Source of the DNA: DASVFB01 sp963766345
GTDB taxonomy: Bacteria; Actinomycetota; Thermoleophilia; Gaiellales; Gaiellaceae
Direction of reading: 5' to 3'
Assembly: GCA_963766345.1 (NCBI GenBank)
Contig: CAVXZL010000007.1
Location: forward strand, 3,575-67,574
DNA: 64,000 nucleotides
A program made the position numbers and the translations under genes. How positions within the stretch are numbered: the stretch's first letter is position 1; every line of letters starts with the position of its first letter. Below the pieces are notes generated by a model that ran no database searches, was not told the origin of the DNA, and saw only the letters and a list, made by a program, of their open reading frames with translations. Of the stretch, positions 34,354 to 41,959 are shown one piece after another.

Positions 34354-37287
34354 TTACGGAAGCGTGAGCTGCCAGGCGCTGCGGCCGTGCGTGGCGGCGT
34401 AGAGCTTGCGCGCGCCGGGCACGATCGTGAGGCCGGAGACCTCGACCTGCGGCAGGCCCGTTCCTGCGACCGCCCACGATGACGAGCCGCTCGGCAACCT
34501 CATGACGCCCCAGTCGCCCGCCACGTAGAGATCGCCGTTCGAGTCGGCCACGACGTCCGTCGCCGGGAAGTCCGGGTAGGCGTTCGGCCCGGAGCCGTCG
34601 AGGTTCGTCCACGTCGCGGTCCCACCGGCCGGGTTGAACGTCACCGAGAAGACGTGTCCCGGCGTTGCCGGCGTGATCGCGCTATAGCTCGAGTACGTGA
34701 TCCACGCATGGTTCGAGTTCGCCGGATCGACGTAGATGCCGCTGACGAAGCGACCCGGGCTGTTCGCTGCGAGCGAGTCGAGCCGCGTGTACGTCACGCT
34801 GCCCGCCGCCGCGTCGGCGTTCTTCGAGACGAAGACGCGTCCGGTCGTCGTCGCCGCCCACATCGTGCCCGTGTCGCTTCCACGCTCGATCGCCGCGACG
34901 TTGCCGCCGGAGCGGGTCGTGCCGCGGTAATCCGTCGCGTTCGATGCGGTCAGGCTCTCCTTGCCCGCTGGACCGATGCGGACGAAGTCACCACACGTCG
35001 GCTTTGCGGACGAGGTGGTGAACTCGGGGCAGTTCGCCTCGAGGAACGCCTGGTTGCCGCCCCAGTCCTGGGTGCGCCAGACGCTGTTCGAGCCCTGGTA
35101 GATCGTCCCGGCATTGGCCGGATTCGGATCCGCGAGCACCGGCGCGTAGAACAGCGCGCTCTCGGGGCTCGACACGATCGGCCCTCCGATGATGACCCAC
35201 TTCGTCGGGTCGCCGTTCTGGAAGTTGGCATCCGTCGTCTGCCCCGTGAACGTGTTGAACCGGAGCGCCGAGTTCGTCGCGCTGAACCCGGACTGGCCGC
35301 CGTCGCCGTACATGATCTGCGGCCAGACGACCGACGAGCCCGTCGTCTCGAACGTCCCGTTGTCCTGCGTGCCGCCCTGGAGATGCTTCGCATCGTCAGG
35401 AGCGACGGACAGGCTCTGGAACTGCAGCGTCGAGAGCCCCTTGTTCAGGTCGAACAGTTGCGTCGGCACCGCCGAGAGCAGCTGCTTGCAGAGAGCCATG
35501 CTCGTCGGCCCGAGCGGCCGCGCGTCGCACTGCGACGAGATGTCCGCGTAACTCCCGCTCGTGCGCACGAGCCCGCCGTCAGAGCCGAAGATCGCGCCGT
35601 CCGTGCCGGGAATCGCGACGATCGCGTGCTGGTCGGGATGCATCCCGTTCGGCGCGATCGCGTTCGGCTGGCAGCAGGAGCCGACAGGCGTGGGATCGGT
35701 CGTCGCGTCCCACGACATATCGGCGAAGCTCCCGCCGGCGTCGGTCGAGCGCAGCCACGCGCGGCCGTTTGACGAGAAGCCGTACGTGTCGTAGTCGAAC
35801 GACCCGCCGACGTAGACGACGTCCGGTTGGCCGGGCGGCGAGTAGACGACGTTGTCGTACCAGCACTGTCCGCCGCCGGAGTAGCCGCAGTAACGGATGT
35901 TTTGCGACGTCGTCATGTCGGCGAAGGTGGGCGCTCCCGTCGCGACATCGTCGCTGCGGTAGAAGCGTGCCCTGTTCGCCGGGTCCGGCAACGCAGCAGT
36001 CGGCAAGTCGTTGCCGATTCCCACGTACATCCGCGTCTTCCCGTTCGGGAGCTCCGCCACGGCGAACGCCGCACGATCGGTCGTGCGCGTCGGGTTGAGC
36101 GCGGATTTGATCTGCGTCCACGTCGCACCCGAATCGGTCGACCGCCAGACGCCGCCGCCCGTGTTCAGCGGGACGCTGTTGTTCCGCGGGAACGCCGACG
36201 CGTAGATGGTGCTCGTACTGCTCGGGTCGAAGGCGACCTCGGTGACGCCGCGGGTCGAGCCGAAGCTCGACTGGACGATGCCGCCGCTGTTCGGGATGGT
36301 CGGGTTCAGACAGCTTGCCTCCGAGTTGAGCAGCGTGAAGTTCGCGCCGCCGTCGGTCGACTTCCAGATCCCGTACGGGGGCAGGCCGGCGACGAGCGAG
36401 ACGGTGCCGCCCGTGACCGAGCTGTTACCGCGAATCGCACGGGTGGAGCCGACGTAGATCGTGTTGCCGCTCACCGCGATGGAGCCGATCGCGCGTCCGT
36501 CGAACGCGGGACCGGTGTAGGCGGGAGCCGTCGTGACGCCGAAGGGCGGGCCGAAGACCGCGCCGCAGTCGACCGTCTCGGCCGGAACGCTCGTCATCGA
36601 AGCGAGCTTCGTCCACGTGTCGCCGCCGTCGGTGGACTTGTAGATTCCGAGGCCCGCCTCCGAGTCGCCGGACGCATTCGGCTCGCCGGTGCCCGCGAAG
36701 AGCGTGCCGCTCGCCGCGTCATACGTCAGCGTGCCGATCGCGTTCGTCGCAAAGCTTCCTGAGACGAAAGTCCAATTCGTGCCGTTTCCGGACATGGCGT
36801 TGTTGGTGCGCCAGACGCCGCCGCCGGCTGCCGCAGCCCAGGCGCGGCACTTCGACTGTGCGCAGTTCGGATCGATCGCCAGCGCCGTGATCCGGCCCGA
36901 CGTCGTGTAGTCCGCGCCGCTGAAAGTCAGGATGCCGGGCATGTTCGCGTTACTCGGGCCGGCCAGTGTCCAGTTGCCGGCGCTGTTCTTTCCGCGCCCG
37001 TTGCCCCGGCCGTTCAGCTGTGCCCAGGCCTTCTGGGCGTTCACCGTGAGCTCGAACGGAACTGCGTCGGCGGGATATGCACGTGCCGCAGCCTCCTCTG
37101 CTGCCGCGGTTGCGTCAGGCCCCATGCCCTGCTCGACGGGCGTCTCCTTCAGCGAGTCCGAGTCTGCCTTCGCATGTACGGCCCCCGCTGCGACCGAGTG
37201 CGACGAAGCCGCCATGCCTGCGATGGCGACCGCTGCAAGAGCCGTCGCCGCGACAAGGCCGCAGACGACCCACATCCGTCTCGTCAT
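34354..37287 (-). CDS. Large secreted sortilin/BNR-repeat beta-propeller protein
   Basis: 977 aa. A signal peptide (about 5-28, MWVVCGLVAATALAAVAIAG) is followed by a long repeat region with Asp-box motifs: STDGGDTWTKL, STDGGANFTLL, STDSGATWTQI, STDAGGSF. Such propellers are found in VPS10/sortilin proteins, sialidases and xyloglucanases. No catalytic residues for a glycosidase were recognised. ATG 37287 has a GGAG site; an in-frame start 8 codons upstream is less likely. The protein ends AATHGRSAWQLTLP without an anchor, so it is probably released. Own terminator downstream. Confidence 0.85.
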   Translation of the reverse strand: MTRRMWVVCGLVAATALAAVAIAGMAASSHSVAAGAVHAKADSDSLKETPVEQGMGPDATAAAEEAAARAYPADAVPFELTVNAQKAWAQLNGRGNGRGKNSAGNWTLAGPSNANMPGILTFSGADYTTSGRITALAIDPNCAQSKCRAWAAAAGGGVWRTNNAMSGNGTNWTFVSGSFATNAIGTLTYDAASGTLFAGTGEPNASGDSEAGLGIYKSTDGGDTWTKLASMTSVPAETVDCGAVFGPPFGVTTAPAYTGPAFDGRAIGSIAVSGNTIYVGSTRAIRGNSSVTGGTVSLVAGLPPYGIWKSTDGGANFTLLNSEASCLNPTIPNSGGIVQSSFGSTRGVTEVAFDPSSTSTIYASAFPRNNSVPLNTGGGVWRSTDSGATWTQIKSALNPTRTTDRAAFAVAELPNGKTRMYVGIGNDLPTAALPDPANRARFYRSDDVATGAPTFADMTTSQNIRYCGYSGGGQCWYDNVVYSPPGQPDVVYVGGSFDYDTYGFSSNGRAWLRSTDAGGSFADMSWDATTDPTPVGSCCQPNAIAPNGMHPDQHAIVAIPGTDGAIFGSDGGLVRTSGSYADISSQCDARPLGPTSMALCKQLLSAVPTQLFDLNKGLSTLQFQSLSVAPDDAKHLQGGTQDNGTFETTGSSVVWPQIMYGDGGQSGFSATNSALRFNTFTGQTTDANFQNGDPTKWVIIGGPIVSSPESALFYAPVLADPNPANAGTIYQGSNSVWRTQDWGGNQAFLEANCPEFTTSSAKPTCGDFVRIGPAGKESLTASNATDYRGTTRSGGNVAAIERGSDTGTMWAATTTGRVFVSKNADAAAGSVTYTRLDSLAANSPGRFVSGIYVDPANSNHAWITYSSYSAITPATPGHVFSVTFNPAGGTATWTNLDGSGPNAYPDFPATDVVADSNGDLYVAGDWGVMRLPSGSSSWAVAGTGLPQVEVSGLTIVPGARKLYAATHGRSAWQLTLP

Positions 37288-37410
37288 TCTTACTCCTCTC
37301 CCTTGGTTCACTGCGCGGAACCCCGATGTAGCACCCGCGCCGAGGAGAAAGAGTTAACGCTATCTAGCGCGCGATTTCAAGCGCAGACGCGGGGAAAGCT
37401 CGGTAGCCGT

Positions 37411-37770
37411 TCAGGAGACCTTCGGGTCTCCGACGACGAACTGGACCCGCTTGAACACGCCGCGTACGACCGCCGCGCGGTTCGGTACCAGCCGCATCGG
37501 CGAGTCGCCGCCCATCCGCACGGTGTACGTACCGGGCGCGAGGCGCACGCGGTACGTGCCGTCGGCATGGGTGACCGTCTTCGTGGTCGTGAGCCCGGGG
37601 GCCGAGAACATCAACGTCGCGTTCGGCAGCGGCTTCTTCGTGCAATCGTCGAGGCACGCGCCGCCGGGCATCCTGTAGACGCTGCCGCGAAGTCCGCACG
37701 GAACGGTCGAGGCTCCCGCGGTGGCGGCGGTGACCGCCAGGGCGCCGATCAGACAGACGAGCCGACGCAT
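37411..37770 (-). CDS. Small secreted protein with carboxypeptidase-regulatory-like domain
   Basis: 119 aa. Signal peptide 1-20 (LVCLIGALAVTAATAGAS). The mature part resembles a single CnaB/carboxypeptidase regulatory-like beta-sandwich: PLPNATLMFSAPG, VTHADGTYRVRLAPGTYTVRM. Two cysteines pairs are possible (CGLRG, CLDDC). ATG at 37770 lies 6 nt after TAACCT, so leaderless. Function unknown; such domains usually aid stability or binding on the cell surface. Confidence 0.75.
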   Translation of the reverse strand: MRRLVCLIGALAVTAATAGASTVPCGLRGSVYRMPGGACLDDCTKKPLPNATLMFSAPGLTTTKTVTHADGTYRVRLAPGTYTVRMGGDSPMRLVPNRAAVVRGVFKRVQFVVGDPKVS

Positions 37771-37774
37771 GACC

Positions 37775-37792
37775 CGAGGTTAACGAACCTCG
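37775..37792. promoter_or_regulatory. Inverted repeat over the -10 box of the small secreted protein
   Basis: CGAGGTT-AACG-AACCTCG, 7-bp perfect arms. The minus-strand TAACCT (complement of 37777-37782) lies inside, 6 nt from ATG 37770. It could be an operator. Confidence 0.4.
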
Positions 37793-37878
37793 CCCGCACC
37801 TGCCGCGGTTCCTTGAGGCACTTGTTGCAAGCACCGTCGCCCGGCGAATCCGCTCCAGGACATCTCGCGTGCGGGGCG

Positions 37879-37884
37879 TATCCT
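37879..37884 (+). promoter_or_regulatory. Leaderless-type -10 box (TATCCT)
   Basis: TATCCT, 6 nt before GTG 37891; no ribosome site. Confidence 0.5.
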
Positions 37885-37890
37885 GCGGGC

Positions 37891-38850
37891 GTGCGGAAGC
37901 TCGCCCTGGGATTCGCCGCCGCCGCTGCCCTCGTCCTGCCGTCGCTCGCGCGCGCGGGCGTTCCCGTCGCGGAGATCCGCGACGACCACGGCACGCTGCT
38001 GGGTCGCGCCGACGAGGGCCAATATTCGTCCCCGCGCGACTACGGCTACCTGCTCTCGATCGGCGCGTCCGCGCGCGACGCGAGCGGCCTGACGCTGCAG
38101 AACGTCAGCGTCCTCGGCGGCCGGATCCGCATCGGGAGCATGTTCGTCCCCGCCGAAGGGACGCGCGGCGCGCACATCGACGCGCTGCAGATCGGCGGGC
38201 GCGACGCGCGCGCGCGGCCGAACACCGTCCTGCCCGTCGGCGACGGCAGCTACGCCGTCTTCCTGCAGGAGGCCGCGCTGCCGGGGAAGCGCGGGACCGA
38301 CGTCGGCATCGTCGGCGTCCGCGTCGTCGCCGGCGACCGCCAGATCCTGCTCGGCCTCGCGCGCAAGCCCGCCGTGCAGGAGGTGAGCCGCGGCGCACCG
38401 TGGCTGCTGTTCGGCCTCGCGCCGCTTGCGACGGTGGGCGGACCGTCGCTCGTGACGACGCCCCTGTTGCCGCAGACGGGCGGCATCGGCACCCGCGCCG
38501 TCGCGATCGCCGAGCAGTACCTCGGCGTGCGCTACGTGTGGGGAGGCGCGAGCCCGCTCTCCGGCTTCGACTGCTCGGGGCTCGTGATGTACGTCTACGC
38601 CCAGCTCGGGATCCAGCTCACCCACTTCAGCGGCGCGCAGTTCGACGAGGGCACGCGCATTCTCCAGCCGGAGGACCTGCTGCCCGGCGATCTCGTCTTC
38701 TTCCACCCGGGGCCGAGCGGCCCCGGCCACGTCGGCATCTACATCGGCGGCGGCCAGTTCCTGCACGCGCCGCACACCGGTGACGTGGTGAAGATCTCGA
38801 GCCTGGACGAGTACGCCGTGAGCTACGTCGGCGCCGTGCGCCCGTATTGA
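37891..38850 (+). CDS. Secreted NlpC/P60 peptidoglycan endopeptidase
   Basis: 319 aa. Signal peptide 1-22, a substrate-binding or SH3-like middle region, and a C-terminal NlpC/P60 cysteine peptidase: Cys228 in FDCSGLVMYVY, His280 in GHVGIYIGGG and His292 in FLHAPH, with YVWGGASP before the cysteine. It would cut stem peptides in the cell wall. GTG 37891 follows a TATCCT box. The next membrane-protein gene begins inside its stop (TTGA). Confidence 0.93.
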   Translation: MRKLALGFAAAAALVLPSLARAGVPVAEIRDDHGTLLGRADEGQYSSPRDYGYLLSIGASARDASGLTLQNVSVLGGRIRIGSMFVPAEGTRGAHIDALQIGGRDARARPNTVLPVGDGSYAVFLQEAALPGKRGTDVGIVGVRVVAGDRQILLGLARKPAVQEVSRGAPWLLFGLAPLATVGGPSLVTTPLLPQTGGIGTRAVAIAEQYLGVRYVWGGASPLSGFDCSGLVMYVYAQLGIQLTHFSGAQFDEGTRILQPEDLLPGDLVFFHPGPSGPGHVGIYIGGGQFLHAPHTGDVVKISSLDEYAVSYVGAVRPY

Positions 38851-39509
38851 CGCGCCGCGGCGCGCTGACGATCCCGGCACTCCTCGCCGCGTCGGCCCTC
38901 TGCGTCCTCCTCGTCGTCTACCGGCGTCACCACACGGGCGACCCGTTCTACGACTTCCTCGTCTGGAACCTCGTCCTCGCGTGGGTGCCGCTGACGCTCG
39001 CGCTCGCGGCGTACGCCGGCGCGAGGCGAGGCGGCGGGCCGGTCGTCGTCGTCCTCGGCGTCCTCTGGCTGCTGTTCTTCCCGAACGCGCCCTACCTGCT
39101 GACCGACTTCATCCACCTGCACGAGTCGCTGACGACGCCGCTCTGGTACGACGCGCTTATGCTCGCCGCGTGCGCGTGGGTCGGCCTCGCGCTCGGCTTC
39201 GCGTCGCTCTACGTCATGCAGACGATCTGGGAGCGAGCCGCCGGTCCGTTCGTCTCGTGGCTCGCCGTCGTCGGCGCGCTCGCGCTCGCGAGCTTCGGCG
39301 TCTACCTCGGGCGGTTCCTGCGCTTCAACAGCTGGGACGCGCTCGTACATCCCGGCCGAATCGCGCACGTCGTCAACGCGGAGCTCGAGAACCCGTTCCA
39401 GCACCCGCGTCTCGTCGCAGCGCTCGTCGTGTTGACCGGCGCGCTGTCGGTCGCGTACCTCGTCGTCTACAGCGCAGTCGGTACACGTCTCGAGCTCGAG
39501 CGCGAGTGA
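38847..39509 (+). CDS. DUF1361 family membrane protein
   Basis: 220 aa with about six membrane segments. The DUF1361 signature is clear: FPNAPYLLTDFIHL, WYDALMLAACAWVGL, and GVYLGRFLRFNSWDAL. Function of the family is not established. TTG 38847 overlaps the NlpC/P60 gene stop by 4 bp, so the two are translated together. Confidence 0.88.
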   Translation: MTRRGALTIPALLAASALCVLLVVYRRHHTGDPFYDFLVWNLVLAWVPLTLALAAYAGARRGGGPVVVVLGVLWLLFFPNAPYLLTDFIHLHESLTTPLWYDALMLAACAWVGLALGFASLYVMQTIWERAAGPFVSWLAVVGALALASFGVYLGRFLRFNSWDALVHPGRIAHVVNAELENPFQHPRLVAALVVLTGALSVAYLVVYSAVGTRLELERE

Positions 39510-39522
39510 TCGAAAACTCGAC

Positions 39523-39552
39523 TTGACGCGACGGAGCGCAGGCAGGAAGAAT
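39523..39552 (+). promoter_or_regulatory. Possible promoter of the M28 operon
   Basis: TTGACG (39523-39528), 18-bp spacer, AAGAAT (39547-39552), about 100 bp before the first M28 gene. Confidence 0.35.
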
Positions 39553-39655
39553 CATCGGTTTCCGCGCCCGGGGAGAGGGAGGAGTAGCTGGCAGCTTTGC
39601 GCGAGCAGGCTCACGCGATGACGCGCTCTCGGGCGACCTTTGGGAGGAGGTCCGT

Positions 39656-41959
39656 ATGACGGTGCTTCGCAGGTTCAGGCGGCCGAGGTGGCTCGTCGCA
39701 ACCGGCGTCGTGGCTGTAGCGGTCCCGGCGATCTTTCTCGCCAGCGGCGTGACCGCCTCGGGAAAGCCGCCGGCCGTGTCATCGGCCACGCCGGTCGTCG
39801 ATCGCGACTACATCTACGACCAGCTCTTCAACATGTCGTACAGCGACGTGTACCGCGTCTCGGGCGCCGACGGCGACCCGCGCAACGCGAACGACCCGTT
39901 CAATCTGCCGCCGACGGTCAACGGCTGGCAGGAGTTCTTCCAGCACTGGAAGCAGCAGCTCACGAACAAGAAGGAGATGACCGACCTCGCGAAGTACGCA
40001 ACGGTCTCGGACCACTACTTCCACCGACTTCCCGAGCAGCGGACGAACGCGAACTACTCGTTCGACCCGAACTTCCGCTGGGACTCCGACGACGCCGAGG
40101 TCACGATCCCCGGCGCGACGTGCCCGGGCCAGCGCGTGCTGCTCGCCGCGCATCCCGACGGCACGCCGGTCTCGCCGATCATGGTCGGCGAGGTGAACAA
40201 CCCGACCAGCTCGCTGAGCTCCGTCAACGGCTTCGGCGCCGGGCGCAGGCATCTCACGCTCAGCAACATCGCGAACGGCGGGGCGTACGACGGCACGTCG
40301 GGCGTCGCGCTGACGCTGGGCGAGTACCAGGCACTCCTGCGCTGGTACGACGCGAACGACACGTATCCGTCCAGGACGCTGAAGGTCGCGCTGCTCGACG
40401 CGTCCGCCGGGCTCGCGAAGGACGGCACCTACCTGCGCGAGGGCTCGAAGTACTACGCAGCGAACCTCATCCCGCAGGGGCCGCAGGGCCAGTACGTGAT
40501 GTTCGCGGAGATGAACGCGAACGGGATGAGCTACCCCGCGTACCACCTCGGGACGCAGTACTTCTGGAACAACATCTCGGGCGGCGGCGTCGGCCCCTGG
40601 CGCACGTTCATCACCGACACGCCGAGCGCGCCGAACGCTCTCTATCCCGACGCGGGCCCCGGCTCGGCAGGCGCGAACATCGCCGCGAACAGTGCGGCGA
40701 TCGCACAGTTCCACGCGAGCCTCGGCAACGCCGTCACCGCCGGCTTCGCGCAGCAGAGCGCGAAGTACGACGGGAAGGTTCCGCAGGAGAGCCCGCTCCG
40801 CTACAACGCCACCGGCTCGGCGCCGGCCGCGCTAACGCTGGCGGACGGCAGTCACCCGCTGCCGCAGACGCCGTACGTGCCGGCCTACTCGGCGACCGAG
40901 CAGTCGCAGTACTCGCCGGTGCATCCGGCGGGAACGGCGCCCGAGGCGCAGATCCTCTCCACCGAGGACGATGCGGCGGCGTTCTGGAACCTGGGCATCC
41001 CCGGCTTCTCGGTCGGAGGCGTGCAGGACTCGAACATCGAAGAGAACCCGTACCCGTCGACGATCGCCGCGTCGATCCGGTCGACTCCCGTGCTCCACTA
41101 CACGGGAGGGGGCACCGGCTTCGAGCTCGCGAGCGGCGTGCCCGCAGCCGGGATGACGACGCTCGCCGCCGCAAGCGCAGCGGGCGACACCAACGTCAAG
41201 GTCGTCGCCGTGACGAACCTCACGGCGGAGCAGCCGATCTTCGTCGACACCGGAAACAGCCTCGAGGTCGGTCAGATCGCCTCGGTGGGAACAGCCGGCG
41301 CGACCGGCACCGGCGTGACGTTGACGGCGCCGTTGAAGCTCGCGCACGCGAGCGGCGCCCGGTTCCACGTGAACGAGGGCCAGCCGGTCGGGTTCACGGG
41401 CGACACGATCGAGCACCTGAACTTCTTCGCGTCTGGCGCGCCGCATGGAATCGGCGGCGAGCAGAGCCCGACGGAGGAGCTGCTTCGCGCGCTCGAGCTG
41501 CCCGCGACCTACACGGCGCTGCTCGTCAGCGGCAACGACTACCTCGGCTCGGCACCGAAGCCGGACGGCACGATCGCCTACTTCGAGACCGATCCGGTCA
41601 ACCCGAAGACGACGCTGACCGTCACGTTCGACGCGAAGTTCGCGCGCAAGAACGACGGCAACGCAGACGGCCTGAAGTACTACTGGGACTTCGGCGACGG
41701 TACGCACGCCGTCGGCAAGCAGGTCACGCACACGTTCGCGTCTCCGACGTGGGCGGACGTGAAGCTCGTCGTGGCCGAGGGCAACTCGGACAAGTGGGGC
41801 ACCTACCGGCAGGCCGTCGCGGTGAACAGCCCGTCCGGATCGGCTCCGTCCACCCCGGCCTGCGGGACGCTCTCCGCAGCCGAGCGCGACGCGCTGATCA
41901 CGGACGCCAAGGCGGCGTTCAACGCGAAACCGCAGACCGACGGAAAGGAGGAGTCGTGA
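39656..41959 (+). CDS. Secreted M28-like protein with lost catalytic glutamates, PKD domain
   Basis: 767 aa. Signal peptide about 8-32. It aligns along its length with the next gene. M28 metal-site remnants: His166/Asp168 in AAHPDGTP and Asp212 in AYDGTSG. The Glu-Glu of the catalytic loop is replaced (LLDASAGLAKDG, 246-257). One AAGDTNVKV-type beta module (about 500-565) and a PKD domain (LKYYWDFGDGT, about 680-735) follow. GGAGGAGG ribosome site. Probably a non-catalytic partner or binding protein. Its stop overlaps the next start (GTGA). Confidence 0.8.
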   Translation: MTVLRRFRRPRWLVATGVVAVAVPAIFLASGVTASGKPPAVSSATPVVDRDYIYDQLFNMSYSDVYRVSGADGDPRNANDPFNLPPTVNGWQEFFQHWKQQLTNKKEMTDLAKYATVSDHYFHRLPEQRTNANYSFDPNFRWDSDDAEVTIPGATCPGQRVLLAAHPDGTPVSPIMVGEVNNPTSSLSSVNGFGAGRRHLTLSNIANGGAYDGTSGVALTLGEYQALLRWYDANDTYPSRTLKVALLDASAGLAKDGTYLREGSKYYAANLIPQGPQGQYVMFAEMNANGMSYPAYHLGTQYFWNNISGGGVGPWRTFITDTPSAPNALYPDAGPGSAGANIAANSAAIAQFHASLGNAVTAGFAQQSAKYDGKVPQESPLRYNATGSAPAALTLADGSHPLPQTPYVPAYSATEQSQYSPVHPAGTAPEAQILSTEDDAAAFWNLGIPGFSVGGVQDSNIEENPYPSTIAASIRSTPVLHYTGGGTGFELASGVPAAGMTTLAAASAAGDTNVKVVAVTNLTAEQPIFVDTGNSLEVGQIASVGTAGATGTGVTLTAPLKLAHASGARFHVNEGQPVGFTGDTIEHLNFFASGAPHGIGGEQSPTEELLRALELPATYTALLVSGNDYLGSAPKPDGTIAYFETDPVNPKTTLTVTFDAKFARKNDGNADGLKYYWDFGDGTHAVGKQVTHTFASPTWADVKLVVAEGNSDKWGTYRQAVAVNSPSGSAPSTPACGTLSAAERDALITDAKAAFNAKPQTDGKEES

